A stretch of DNA of 64,000 bases from assembly GCF_023091745.1 (NCBI RefSeq), contig NC_068920.1, forward strand, positions 120,059,622-120,123,621, read 5' to 3'. Numbering within the stretch: the first letter of the stretch is position 1; every line of letters begins with the position of its first letter. Positions 45,671-57,320 of the stretch are shown one piece after another. The notes below the pieces were generated by a model. It was given only the letters and a program-made list of their open reading frames with translations, did not search any database and was not told where the DNA came from. This DNA is from Budorcas taxicolor (Eukaryota > Chordata > Mammalia > Artiodactyla > Bovidae). The translations under genes were made by a program, and so were the position numbers.

Positions 45671-46112
45671 ACTAGTTTTCTAGGGCTGCTCTAACAAAGT
45701 ACCACAAACCAAGTGGCTTAAAGCAACAGAAATTTATTGTCTCAGTTCTGGATGCTAGAAGTCCAAAATCAATTTGTCAGGAGGTTCATGCTCTCTGGAT
45801 GGCCCTTGAGGAGAATCCGTTCATGCCTTTCTCTTCGTTTCTGGTGTCACCAGCAATCCTTGGTGTTCTGTATCTCACAGTGGCATAACTGCAATCTCTG
45901 CCTTGACATTGCATGGTATTCTCCCTGTGTGTTGCCTGTCATTGCATTAGTTACCAGTGATATTGAAGTAAGGGCTCACCCTATTCAAATATATGACCTC
46001 ATCTTAGCTAATTTTATCTGCAATGATCCTATTTCTAAGTAAGGTCACATTTTGTGATGTTGGGGTTTAGGATTTCATATTTTTTGGAGGGGAGATACCA
46101 TTGAACCTATGA
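45671..46112 (-). mobile_element. MLT1-type LTR (ERVL-MaLR) inside L1M
   Basis: tctagggctgctctaacaaa, gtaccacaaaccaagtggct, gaaatttattgtctcagttc and taaggtcacattttgtgatg are the reverse complement of an MLT1 LTR. It is flanked by gacttagtat (45661-45670) and gacttagcat (46113-46122). Solitary LTR, no internal genes. Confidence 0.8.
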
Positions 46113-46201
46113 GACTTAGCATGATACATTTGAGATTCACGTATGTTTTCACATGTTTCAGGAGTTATCAATGTGTAGTATCCTATTGTGTGGATATATC
46201 A

Positions 46202-47780
46202 TGCTTGTTTTTATTGCAGTACAGTTGATTTACAATATTATATTCGTTTCAAGTGTTACAGCATAGTGATTCAGTATTTTTATTGAGTATACACCGTTTA
46301 AAGTTATTATACAATAATTGCTATATTTTTTTGTTCCTTATCTATTTTATACCTAGTATTTTGTATCTCTTAATCCCCTACCCTTCTCTTGCCCTTCCCC
46401 CCTTCTCTTTCTCCACCGGTAATCCTAGTTAGTTTTCTATATCTGTGCGTTTGTTCTGTTTTGAATATACATTCATTTGTTGTATTTTTAGATTCCACAT
46501 ATAAATGATAACATACCGTATTTGTTGTCCTTTGATTTATTTCACTAAACATAATACTCCCTTGGTCCATTATATTGTTGCAAATGGCAGAATTTCATTG
46601 TTTTTTATGACTCTAATAGCCCATTATATATATATAATTTTCCATTCATCTGTTGATAGATACTTGGGTTGCTTCTGTATCTTGGCTACTGTAAATAATG
46701 CTGCTGTGAACATTGGGGTGCATGTATCTTTCTGAATTAATGTAGCTTTTTTGAGGAAAATTCATAGTTTACCACAGTGGCTGCACCAATTTAATGCCAC
46801 CAAAAGTGTACAAGGGTTTCCCTTTCTCTACATCCTCACCAACAGTAGTTATGGCTCATGGTCTCTAGAGCATGGGCTAAGTAGCTGTGGCACACCAGCT
46901 TGGTTGCTCTGTGGCATATGGAATTTTCCTGGACCAGGGATCAAACCCCTGCATCAGCAGGTGGATTCTTATCCATTGTACCAAAAGGGAAGTCTGGAAG
47001 AATTAATATTGTTAAAACATCTACATACCCAAAATAATATGCAGATTTAATGTAATCCCTATCAAAATACCATGACATTTTTCACAGCACTAGAAGTAAT
47101 CTTAAAATTTATGTGAAACCATAAAAGACCCCAAATTGCCGAGCAAACTTGAGAAAAAAGAACCAAGTAGAGATATCATGCTCCTTGACTTCAGACTATA
47201 TTACAAAGCTACAGTAATAAAAATAGCATGATACTAGCTTCCAAACGGACACTTTGATCAATAGAACAGAACAGAGAGTCCAGAAATAAACTCATGTACC
47301 TATGGCCAATTAATCTATGACAAAGGAGGCAAGACTATAAAATGGAGAAAACGACAATCTCTTCAATAAGTGGTACAAGGAAAATTGGACAGCTGCATGT
47401 AACAGAATGAGATTAAAACAGTTCCTCACCATATGCAAAAATAAATTCAAATGGATTAAAGACCTAAAAGTAAGACCTGAAATCATAAAACTCCTAGAAG
47501 AGAGCAGAGGCAGAACATTCTTTGACATAAATCATAGCAAAATTATTTTAGATTGGTCTCCCAGGGCAAAGGAAATAAAAACAAAAACAAATGGAACCTA
47601 ATTAAACTTAAAAGCTTTTGCACAGCAAGGCAAACCATTGAAAAGACAAAAAAACAACATTCTGAATGGGAGGAAATATTTGATATAGTCAAGTGATATG
47701 ACTGATGGGGTTAATATCTAAAATATATAAACAGCTCATACAACTGAATATCAGAAAAACAAATAACCTGAGTGAAAAAA
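46202..47780. mobile_element. Twin-primed L1 inside the older L1M
   Basis: 46202-46845 is an L1 3' end in minus orientation (gtacagttgatttacaatat, aataatgctgctgtgaacat). 47000-47780 is L1 ORF2 in plus orientation, including an open frame at 47407-47601 (LTICKNKFKWIKDLKVRPE). The outer end of the plus piece continues the content lost at the joint, as twin priming predicts. ggatatatca (46192-46201) and ggatatacca (47781-47790) form a 10-bp target duplication with one mismatch. Confidence 0.82.
46850..46996 (-). mobile_element. CHR-type SINE fragment at the L1 inversion joint
   Basis: TATGGCTCATGGTCTCTAGA, GTTGCTCTGTGGCATATGGA and GATTCTTATCCATTGTACCA, then AAAGGGAAGTCTGG. The A-rich tail part is missing. 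Confidence 0.75.
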
Positions 47781-48210
47781 GGATATACCACATTTTGTTT
47801 GTCCATTTATCAGCTGAAAGACATTTGGATTGTTTACAGTGTTAGCCAATTATGAATAAACACTATAAATATAATTTATACTTATATAACACTGAATTAT
47901 GACCACAGTATTAAATGTAGCATTATAATTATTAATAAATACTGCTACTGTAGGCATTTGCATATAGATTTTTGTGTGAACAGAAATTTCCACTTATCTT
48001 GGGTAAATATCAAGGAATGGGATGATTATCTCTAGAGAAACTTCTAGACTTTTCCAAAGTGGTGGTACTATTTTCCATTCCCATCAACAGTATAGTCCTT
48101 CTACATTTTCATTAACACTTGACATTCTAAGTTTTTCTGATTTCAGCCATTTCAATGCATATTTAGTGGTATTTCACTTTGGTTTCAGTGTGCATTCCCC
48201 TAATGACTTA

Positions 48211-48420
48211 TGAGGGCTTCCCAAATGACTCAGTAGTAAAGAATCCACCTGCCAAGCAGGAGACATGGGTTTGATCCCTGGGTCAAGAAGGTCCCCTGGA
48301 GAGGGAAACAGCAATCCACTCCAGTATTCTTACCTGGGAAATCCCATGGACAGAGGAGCCTGGCAGGCTTCAGTTCATGGTGTTGCAAAGAGTTGGACAT
48401 GACTTAGTGACTAAATAACA
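48211..48420 (+). mobile_element. Bov-tA SINE inside L1M
   Basis: GGGCTTCCCAAATGACTCAG to GTTGGACATGACTTAGTGAC, followed by an (AAC)n stretch. The L1M sequence continues on either side; the exact target duplication is unclear. Confidence 0.9.
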
Positions 48421-48785
48421 ACAACAACAACAACTTAGAATATTAGGCATCTTTTCACATGCTTATCTGCCATTTGTGTACCTTCTTTGGTAAAATATCT
48501 GGTCAAATATTTTGCCTATTTTTATTAGGTTATTTGTTGTGTGAATTCTCTCTATATTCTATACACAAGTCCTTTAGTAGATATGTGTTTTTGAAATACT
48601 CTCTCCCAATCTGTGGCTTACCTTGTCTTTTTCTTAATAGTGTCCTTCAAGAGCAGAAACTTAATTTTGATAAAGTCCATTTTATTTTTATGGGCTGATC
48701 TTTGGATATCATTGTACATGTTTTTCAGTTTTTCTGTGAGTTTGAAGTTTTTCTTTTTTGGGGGGTGGCTGCTGAAGAAATGAAA

Positions 48786-49112
48786 AAAGTCAGTGAAGTT
48801 TGCTCAGTCGTGTCTGACTCTTTGCGACTCCATGGACTGAATGGTCCATGGAATTCTCCAATCTAGAATACTGGAGTGGGTAGCCTTTCCCTTTTCCAAC
48901 CCAGGAGATCCATCTTCTGGATCTTCCCAACCCAGAAATCAAACCCAGGTCTTCCACATTGCAGGCGGATTCTTTACCGTCTGAGCCATAAGGGAAGTCC
49001 AAAAATACTGGAGTGGGTAGCCTATTCCTTTTCCCGTGGATCTTCCCAACCCAGGAATCGAACTGGGGTCTCCTGCATTGCAGGCAGATTCTTTACCAAC
49101 TGAGCTATAAGG
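48786..49112 (-). mobile_element. Double-headed Bov-tA SINE
   Basis: In reverse-complement order the element has one Bov-A body and two tRNA-like heads: the first ends CGTCTGAGCCATAAGGGAAG near 48995 and the second CAACTGAGCTATAAGGG near 49112. A perfect 12-bp target duplication, gaagaaatgaaa, at 48774-48785 and 49113-49124 encloses both heads, so they inserted as one unit. Confidence 0.93.
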
Positions 49113-49124
49113 GAAGAAATGAAA

Positions 49125-49519
49125 CTTTAACAATAAAAAGTTGGGGAAGAAAAGAAGGCAGAGACAGCTATTTTTTTTAAAAAAGAAGCAAACAGTTATT
49201 AAGAGGCAAGCAATACAAGATAAAGTCCTTTTTTAAAAAACTCTCCAATCTGGCTTTTTTTCTCCCTTTAGTCCTCCACAGATTTAGTCCCTTTCAACCC
49301 TACTGTTTCTTCCTCAATTCCTTGTTTAATCAATCTCAAGAGAATAAGAAAGAGTAGGAGGGAGAGACAGAGAGGAAAATGTGATTTTGTAACATTTCAG
49401 CATTCATGATGGGGAATTTTGAACCTATTCTTAGAAGTTCCCCTGAGTCTGGAGTGGTAGTGACCCAGACTCCTCAGCTTCAGGAACTGGAGTTGATTTT
49501 GGCTGGGAAATGAACACCC
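49125..49519. other. Intergenic sequence, nothing recognised
   Basis: A- and T-rich runs at 49170-49250; no feature identified. Confidence 0.45.
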
Positions 49520-49736
49520 ATGAGTGTGTGCTAAGTTACTTCAGTTGTGTCCAACTCTTTTTGAACCTATGGACTGTAGCCCTCCAGGCTCCTCTGTCCA
49601 TGGGATCTTCCAGGCAAGAATACTGGAGTGGATTGCCATGCCCTCCTTCAGGGGATCTTCCCGACCCAGGGATTGAACCCATGTCTCCTGCATCTGGCAG
49701 GAGGATTCTTTGCAACTGAGGCACCAGGGAAGCCCC
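49520..49736 (-). mobile_element. Bov-tA SINE
   Basis: AAGTTACTTCAGTTGTGTCC, GGCAAGAATACTGGAGTGGA and AACTGAGGCACCAGGGAAGC in reverse-complement order. Confidence 0.9.
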
Positions 49737-50814
49737 TGAGACTGCAGAGAGATAGTTCAGATCTCTGGAGTCTGACTTGTGCTCCCTCAGTCATTGACGA
49801 ATAGCAGGCCATTGCCAGGCCTGGTGAGAGGTTTGCTGAAGCTACATAATCTGTGGCCTGAGAGGTAGTCCTCAGATGGTAGGAAACTGGTCATCTTGTT
49901 GCCTGTAGAAGTTCTCCAAAACCAGAAGATGAGCAAAAGGAATTCCAGTCAGTGAACTGGCTTCCTGTCTACCTTCTATCAGCTGTTTTCCTGCTGTACA
50001 CATCTGTCTCATCTCTCCTGGGCGGGGCTTTGTCCATCACATCCTATTCAGATACTAGTGGTGTCCCCCTCATTCCACCCTCTGTATGATACTTTGAAGC
50101 AGGTTTGAAGGGACAATAAGAACCTAGGTTAAACTCCCTGTAGATTGTTTTCAAGGTGGTAACCCAGACAGAGGAAGACCTAAGACATTTTTTGGACTCT
50201 TTGTGATGACCCTTTGATTTATCTTGCTTTCTCTGCTGTTACACTCATTCTGCCAAAAAGGAACAAGTTGCATACACATGGAAGCTTAATTCAACTGGGG
50301 TCCTAATTTTCTGATTCCTGGCCTGAGCCTGTGTCATATGTCCTGAGTTATCAGCCTTGTCCTAAGTTATAGTCTGGATGGTCTTTGGAACAGGTCCTTA
50401 TCAATGGTCTTTGGAATACTCTAGTCTGCCCAAGTCTGTTTTGGATTAAACCCAGCATTGTCACTTGTCCAAAAGTAGGTTTCCTTCCAGGGAAGGTGCC
50501 TCTATCAGAGTCACAGCTAACTTTGAACCCTGTTGACTGCCTTCAGTACATGGGTAATATGGTGGGTTTTGTGTGTCATTAACTTCCCAAAGTTCAGACT
50601 TTGCAAACCAGTCAGACTCATTTCATGCCTAATTCAGCCATATTGGCGTTCCACAGGGGACACTGTGGCCCATGTTCTCTCTCCCTCAATCAGCCTCAGA
50701 TGCTTCCCCAGTATCACCAGCTGCTGATCCCAGAGCTCCTGCTGAGTATAGCCAACCTCTGCCACAGTTAGTACTTGGCTGCTGCTCCCATTAGAACAAC
50801 CGCTGATGTTGGTA
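49737..50814. other. Intergenic single-copy sequence
   Basis: About 1.1 kb of moderate GC with no repeat or exon recognised. Confidence 0.45.
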
Positions 50815-51025
50815 TAGTACTTTTCTATTTAGAAAGCATGGTTGAACACAGTCTTACTTAATGCTCATCCTAACCTTGTGAGTAACCTTATGAGTAATTG
50901 TACCTACTCCCAGTTTTCAGGTGAGGAATCTGAGGCTCAAAAGGTCAAGTCACATATCCATGTTTACATAGCTGATGTTTTGAGAAGGGCAAAACTGGAT
51001 TCAAACCCAGGTCTTCTGAGAAAAA
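50815..51025 (-). mobile_element. MIR SINE
   Basis: gtacctactcccagttttca, ggtgaggaatctgaggctca and aaactggattcaaacccagg match a reverse-complement MIR. Confidence 0.85.
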
Positions 51026-51700
51026 TAGAATGTTTAAGCTGCTTTTATAGAATATTCCTGGAAAGATATATAAGAAACTAATCTCACGGATGGCCTGTTG
51101 GGATAAAAGAACTGGGTGGCAGAGAGACAGCAGTGGCAGGAATGTTTCCCACAATATACCATTCTACAAACCACGTTACTATATTAACCATTAAAAAAAG
51201 AGCTTGTCCCTGCCTTCTTTCTTTGGGCTGATCTGCTGATTCCTCTATCAGTGATCAGCTTAAAAACCACTCACCTACCACTCAGCGGAGCGCATCAAGG
51301 CATCACGCTTCTAAAACTGGCAGCATTTTGGTGTCAAATTTGTGTACTAGCTTCAGTCTTCCAGCATGAATCCATTTATATTACACTAACATAATGTGTG
51401 GAGACACACCCCATGTCCTTCAGGGAAAAAAAAAACGCTGTGTTTTCCTTGTCAAGGCAGCCCAGCCCTGTTCTCCCTGCAGGGCATCTCAGCCAGCCTC
51501 ATAGGTATCTGAGGTTGCAGGGAGGCGACAGCACCCTCAGTCTCATCAGCCAGGGGAGGATTGGGGATGATCCACTGTTCCGAGAATGCAGAATTTGGGG
51601 GCAGGATGGGTTTTTTTTCCCCTGTCAGATTCTTAGAAACCAAGTTTGATTAGAACCAATTTGATTCTTAGAAATCAAATTCTTATTTCCCTATCATATC
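51026..51700. other. Intergenic sequence, nothing recognised
   Basis: A poly-A run at 51426-51435 and overlapping open frames on both strands at 51398-51649 without motifs. Confidence 0.45.
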
Positions 51701-51890
51701 AAGAAACAAGCTAGAGGGGTGGGGACTTCCAGAATGGCAGAGTAAGGAGCTCAGCAGACATCTCTGACAAACAACAGCTTGGTGAAATATTAGTCTCTGA
51801 GAACTGTCCTAAGAGCATACCGCAAGTGAAGAAACATTCAAGAAAATCTACTAATTTCAGTAAGAACAGGGTGGGGCTAAGGCATTTGAG

Positions 51891-52103
51891 GGGTTTCCCT
51901 GGTGGCTCAGTGGTAAGAATCACCCTGCCAGTGCAGGAGACAGGGGTTCAATCCCTGGGTCGGGAAGATCCCCAGGGGAAGGAAATGGCAGTCTGCTCCA
52001 GTATTCTTTTCAGGGTAATCCTATGGACACAGGAGCCTGGCAGGCTGTAGTCCATGGGGTCGCAACAGAGTTAGACAGGACTTGGGAACTAAACAAACAA
52101 CAT
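51891..52103 (+). mobile_element. Bov-tA SINE inside L1
   Basis: GGGTTTCCCTGGTGGCTCAG to AGGACTTGGGAACTAAACAA. A perfect 10-bp target duplication, ggcatttgag, at 51881-51890 and 52104-52113. Confidence 0.94.
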
Positions 52104-52877
52104 GGCATTTGAGACAGGGACAAGCTCCTTTACTCCTGTCCTCTGTTCTTCACCCCACGCATTCTGCTCCATACAGGTACAGCCAAGAAGACATGGGCTC
52201 CCTCCCAGAATCTCCCAGTCTGGGATTACAGTTTAACCCCCGGAGGGACAGGCTCCCCTGGGGTTAAACTCTCCCCTTTCATACCTCTTATTGCAAAAGC
52301 TCTATTGCAGGCAAGCACAGCAAAGTGGACCAGGTCTCCCTTCCCCAACCCAGTCTTCACTCATAGAAACTGGATCACTCATACATTGCCGGGAGGAATG
52401 TCAAATGGTACAGCCACTCTGGAAATCAGTTTGGCAGTTTCTTAAAAACCTAAATATACAACTACCATACAACCCAGCAATTGCAATCCTGGGCATTTAT
52501 CCCAGAGAAATGAAGCCATATGTTCAAACCAAAATCTATACACATATGTTTATAGCAGCTTTATTTATAATAGCTCAAAATTGGAAACAACCCAAACATC
52601 CTTCAACAGGTGAATGGTTAAACAAATTGATACATCCATAAGATGGAATACTCCTCAGCCATAAAAAGAAACTATTAATCATGAAATAACCTGAATGAAT
52701 CTCTAGACAATTATGCTGAGTGGGAAAAAAAAATCCCAAAAGGCTATATACCATATTATCTATTTATATAACATTTTATAAATAGAAAAATTATAGAAAT
52801 GAGGTAGAGATTATAGTTGCCAGGGATAAGGAGGAGTTGGGGCAGGAGGGAACTGTGTGTGGCTATAAAAGGATAAC

Positions 52878-52990
52878 ATAGGGACTTCCCTGGCTATCCA
52901 GTTGTTAAAACACCAGATTTGCACTGGAATCCCTGGTTGGGGAGCTAAGATCCCACATGCCATGGGGTGTAGCCAAAAAAGAAAAATATA
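52878..52990 (+). mobile_element. CHR-type SINE inside L1
   Basis: AGGGACTTCCCTGGCTATCC, GGAATCCCTGGTTGGGGAGC, TAAGATCCCACATGCCATGG, then an A-rich tail. Confidence 0.85.
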
Positions 52991-53895
52991 TATCAAATAA
53001 CATAAGAGATCTTAGTGATGATAGAAATGTTCTGTATCTTGACTCTATCAGTGTCAGTATCCTGATTGTGATATTGTACTGTAGTTTCACAAGATGTTAC
53101 ATGGGAAAAATTGTAAAGGATTTTTTGATCTCTATATTATTTCTTACAGGTATGTATAAATCTGCAATTACATCAAAATAAAAAGCTTAATTTTTTTAAA
53201 AAATGGAAAGGATTTGAATAGACATAGACATTTGTCAAAAGATGTACCAATGGCTAATAAGTACATGAAAAGATGCTCAACATTAGAGAAATGCAAGTCA
53301 AAACCACAGTAAAATAGTATAGCTAAAACTAAAAGCAAGACAATAACAATTGGTTAGGAGGATGCAGAGAAATTAAAACCCTAATACATTGCTGGTGGAA
53401 TGTAAAATGATGCAGTCAATTTTGAAAACAGTTCTTCAAAATCATAAACATAGTTACCATTGACCAAGTAATTCTAATCTTAAGTAAACATCCAAAAGAA
53501 ATGAAAATATATATTTATCAAAAACTGTTTTTCAACGATAAAAAGGAATTACTGATACATGCTACAAGATGGATGATCCTTGAAAACATTTTAAGTCAAA
53601 GAAGTCAATTGCAAAAGACCACATGTTACATTTACAATTATATTATATCAAATGTCCAGAATAGGTAAATCTATAGAGACAAAGTAGATTTGTGGTTGCC
53701 TGGGGGCAACCTGGGTGACTGCTAATGAGTATAGCATTTCTTTGGAGGAAAATGAAAATGTCTAAAATTAGATTGTGGTGATGTTTGCTCAAACCTGTAA
53801 ACTTACTAAATAACATTGACTTTTACCCTTTAAAAAGGCAAATAGTATGGTATGCGAATTATATGTCAATAAAGCTAAAAAAAGAAAAAAGCTTG

Positions 53896-54099
53896 AATTC
53901 AAGCTATCTCTTTCATACTCTTTTTAAAACTTTTTATTCAGAAAAATTTTTTAAGTCACAAAAAGTTGTAAGAGTCACCCACAACTGACATTTTGCCTGT
54001 TTTTAAGGTCAAATTCCCTTGGCTTTGGGCTGATGTAGTTTTTTTTTTGTAGGCCTGGGTTTCAGATTGTATTGCTTACTCTACTCCAGAGTTTACAGT
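53896..54099. other. Short unassigned sequence
   Basis: No feature recognised. Confidence 0.4.
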
Positions 54100-54265
54100 A
54101 GAGCCACCTGGCACTGTTTGGAGACGTCTTGGAGGCAGCTGCTACTGGCATTCAGTGAACAGAGGCCAGGGAGGCTGGGAAACATCCGACAGCACAGGGC
54201 AGCCCTCCCAACCAAACTTATCTGGACCAAAACACTAGTAGTGCCAAGACTGAGAAACCAGTTGT
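54100..54265 (+). mobile_element. MER20-type hAT DNA transposon remnant
   Basis: gtttggagacgtcttggagg, gctactggcattcagtgaac, agaggccagggaggctggga and gtgccaagactgagaaacca follow the MER20 consensus in order. Non-coding. Confidence 0.75.
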
Positions 54266-54345
54266 ACTCAGTCTGTTTATCAAAAACAAGAAATATTATG
54301 GTCTTGTTAAACAGAGTGGGGATTTTATTCTCAGAAAGGAGCTTT

Positions 54346-54557
54346 CAGGCTTCCCTAGTGCCTCAGTGGTAAAGAATCTGCCAGCGATGCGGGAGACGTG
54401 GGTTCAATCACTGGATCAGTAAGATCCACTAGAGAAAGAAATGACAACCCACTCTAGTAGTATTGCTTGGGAAATCCCATGGACAGAGGAACCTGGTGGG
54501 CTACAGGCCACGGGGTCTCAAAGGGTCAGACACGACTGAGTGACTACAGGACAACAA
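54346..54557 (+). mobile_element. Bov-tA SINE
   Basis: CAGGCTTCCCTAGTGCCTCA to CAGACACGACTGAGTGACTA. 7-bp gagcttt at 54339-54345 and 54558-54564 is a plausible target duplication. Confidence 0.9.
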
Positions 54558-54564
54558 GAGCTTT

Positions 54565-55135
54565 GGAGTGTGGAGTGTGCATATGATTTATTATTTGGTC
54601 TTTCAGTTGGTTCCCTACCCTAAACATTTACCTTTTCCCTATGAGGGCAGGAGCCAGACAGAAAATGCTGCAGCATCTGAGCAACACCGCAAATGAATGG
54701 GCACTTACGAATTTGAAAAGACGATAGGGCAGTAACTGGGGAGTCAAGAGGCAGCATTAACAAGGCCCAGGGACAGTAAAGCCGGTGAATTGGGAAATCT
54801 GGTCCCAGTTTGAGGCTGCTTTATCATGGCACTGGGATAAACCACAGCCATAGGGCTTAAAGGATCCAAGAGGTCCTTTCATACATGACTTCTTGCTACT
54901 TTGGTTCCCTCATGAAATGCTGTCACTGTGGCCATTCCAAGAGGTTGGGGTTGTCAGGGTGACTGCATGCTAGGGTATCTTGGCATCCAACTTTTCAGTG
55001 GATATGCCCTCCCAGTGCCACATGAGGGGCCTGTGCAGGATTTCCATGGTCTCTAGAGAAGATAGGAACCACAAAGGGAATCTTGGGTCCTCTGAAAGGC
55101 CTTTGCTCAGGAAGTTGAAGCTTTCATCCACCATT
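54565..55135. other. Intergenic sequence, nothing recognised
   Basis: An 89-codon plus frame starting at 54980 runs into the microsatellite and is probably chance. Confidence 0.45.
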
Positions 55136-55214
55136 ACATATATATATATATATATATACACACACATATATACATATATATATACACACATATGTACATA
55201 TATATGTATGTATC
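55136..55214. repeat. (TA)n / (ATACAC)n microsatellite
   Basis: About 80 bp of alternating TATA and CACA blocks immediately beside the BovB 3' end. Confidence 0.93.
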
Positions 55215-55966
55215 AGTTCAGTTCAGTTCAGTCACTCAGTCGTGTCTGACTCTTTGCAACCCCATGAACCGCACTCCAGGCCTCCCTGTCCATCACCAAC
55301 TCCCGGAGTTTACCCAAACTCATGTCCATTGAGTCAGTGATGCCATCCAACCATCTCATCCTCTGTCATCCCCTTCTTCTCCTGCCTTCAATCTTCCCTA
55401 GCATCAGGGTCTTTTCAAATGAGTCAGCTCTTCGCATCAGGTGGCCAAAATACTGGAGTTTCAGCTTCAACATCAGTCCTTCCAATGAACACCCAGGACT
55501 GATTTCCCTTAGGATGGACTGGTTAGATCTCCTTGCAGTCCAAGGGACTCTCAAGAGTCTTCAACACCACAGTTCAAAAGCATCAATTCTTCTGTGCTCA
55601 GCCGTCTTTATAGTCCAAGTCTCACATCCATACATGACCACTGGAAAAATCATAGCCTTGACTAGATGAACCTTTGTTGACGAAGTAATGTCTCTGCTTT
55701 TTAATATGCTGTCTAGGTTGGTCATAACTTTCCTTCCAAGGAGTAAGTGTCTTTAATTTCATGGCTGCAATCACCATCTGCAGTGATTTTGGAGCCCCCC
55801 AAAATAAAGTCAGCCACTCTTTCCACTGTTTCCCTATCTATTTGCCATGAAGTGATGGGACCGAATACCATGATCTTGTTTTCTAAATGTTGAGCTTTAA
55901 GTCAACTTTTTCACTCTCCTCTTTCACTTTCCTCAAGAGGCTCTTTAGTTCTTCTTCACTTTCTAT
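55215..55966 (-). mobile_element. BovB LINE 3' fragment, 5'-truncated
   Basis: Reverse complement: a CAGTTCAGTTCAGTTCAGTC tail, then the C-terminal frame (RVPWTARRSNQSILREISPG, LKLQYFGHLMRRADSFEKTL), ending within the region of the RT upstream of KLNIQK-type sequence. Confidence 0.92.
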
Positions 55967-57116
55967 ATACCATGATGGGCCTAGGGTGGGTACATGGGAG
56001 GGTGCTGGTCATGAACCCCTGAATCCTTTATTTCTGCATTTTTCCAAAATGTTTGAAAAGTGTATCCTGCTCTGAGAGGGCACGCAACAGTTTTCAGTAA
56101 ATATTTGAATCTGAAATGCCTCAGGCACTGCATGAAGGCACACTAGTGGACAAGAGAGACTAGACCTCTAATCTCAGACATCATATATTAACAATGATGT
56201 TTATTCAACAGCTGATTTTTCTCTGTTGAGAAATTGGCTTTATCACATCTTTGCTTGTTATCATCAGAAAGTTTTCAAGTTGAATAATACTAGTCAATGA
56301 GAGCAACAGAGGGGTTGTCTGTTGAGTTTTCTATTAATAGAAGGGTTATTAACCATCAGCTGGAGTCAGAGGCTATGGAGAAAATCCTTCTTAAAGTGTT
56401 TATTTAAGTGGATAAGCCACTAAAAGCTCAGTCATTGAAGAGCAAAATAGTGAAATGGAAAATACGGGTGAATAAAGTGAACCTAAAACTTTTGAAGACA
56501 AATGGGAAAAGCTGAATGATGGCTGTCTAAAAGAATGTTACTGCATTTGGGTCTTAGAGGCTAAAAGCATTCTTTAAAGCAAGATATAGTCATTGCGGAT
56601 GATAAATACTAATTTGGCCACATCTATTTTTCCTTTTAACTAATTTTAGTTGTGTTTTCCTTTTTGTTATTCTGTTTTACATAAAATATGTTAAATTTAA
56701 AATTTCTTCAAAGTCTATTCGGCATAGGGTGGGGTATAAATAAATACTTTTTTGAAAAATCAGAACAAAGTGTGGACAATAGATGTCCCCTGGGATGAAA
56801 GTCAGGAAGGGCAGGGTGGAGACAGGTATGCCAGCAAGGACAGAAAGTCCCCTGATAGCATTATGCCTCTATGAGGTCCTGAGCACAGTGTTCTAGGTCA
56901 GTCCAGACAAAACTGACCTTTGTTTAGTTTTTAAAACCAAACATTTTTGGTACATCAAGGCCCTCTACTCTTTAGATAACTGAGATCCAGTAACTGTAAC
57001 AGTAACTATGTTACTGTGTAATTTTATCCATGTTCCCAACCTCCATGCAATGGACAGAAGTCAAGGAAAATGAGAGACTTGAACTGGGACGATAATACAG
57101 GAATCTTCCTTAACAG
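55967..57116. other. Intergenic single-copy sequence
   Basis: No repeat or exon recognised over about 1.1 kb. Confidence 0.45.
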
Positions 57117-57320
57117 AATCTACTAGAAGAGGATAAGGTGCTCTCTCAGGTTGAAAATCAGGTAGGAATTTTTGTTAACTTTGTCTTATTTCTTTGCAAA
57201 GCACAGGCAGAATCTGAAGCCCTTTATGGAGATCCAGAGAATAAATGCCATTTCTTTCACCTGGAGTTTCAAGCAGCCAACTTTGAGCCTCTGCTGGATC
57301 CAGACAGTGACTTCCTCTAA
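57117..57320 (+). other. Possible terminal exon or gene relic, not recognised
   Basis: After a splice-acceptor-like cttccttaacag the frame reads NLLEEDKVLSQVENQ, then a possible 45-nt GT-AG segment (57162-57206), then AESEALYGDPENKCHFF and HLEFQAANFEPLLDPDSDFL with TAA at 57318-57320. The frame is open through the 45-nt segment, so it could be read with or without it. Composition looks protein-like (acidic, few rare residues), but I do not recognise the protein. Chance is a serious alternative. Confidence 0.25.

Larger units (their letters stand above)
45401..48750 (-). mobile_element. Old L1M LINE broken into four pieces
   Basis: Pieces at 45401-45670, 46113-46201, 47781-48210 and 48425-48750 read continuously as the reverse complement of an L1M 3' half (ttgtcttttccagaatgtga; tttcacatgtttcaggagtt; aatatcaaggaatgggatga; ggctgatctttggatatcat). 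They are separated by an MLT1 LTR, a younger L1 and a Bov-tA. Confidence 0.8.
51705..53895 (+). mobile_element. Old L1M LINE, internally deleted, with nested SINEs
   Basis: The 5' part (ggggacttccagaatggcag, then agtaaggagctcagcagaca) looks like an L1 5' region. From about 52360 it is the ORF2 end: the 52291-52641 frame holds MVQPLWKSVWQFLKNLN, ILGIYPREMKPYV and MFIAALFIIAQNWKQP. A 3' UTR and a further L1 3' section (53195-53895, ending atatgtcaataaagctaaaa) follow. Interrupted by a Bov-tA and a CHR SINE. It may be two or more L1 copies in tandem. Confidence 0.72.

Noticed and set aside
48421..48432. CRISPR-like or other array in the short repeats
   Set aside because: The tandem runs (AAC, AGC, TG, TA) are microsatellites and SINE tails with no spacers; the genome is mammalian.
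55136..55214. Promoter TATA boxes
   Set aside because: The TATA series is a microsatellite beside a LINE tail.
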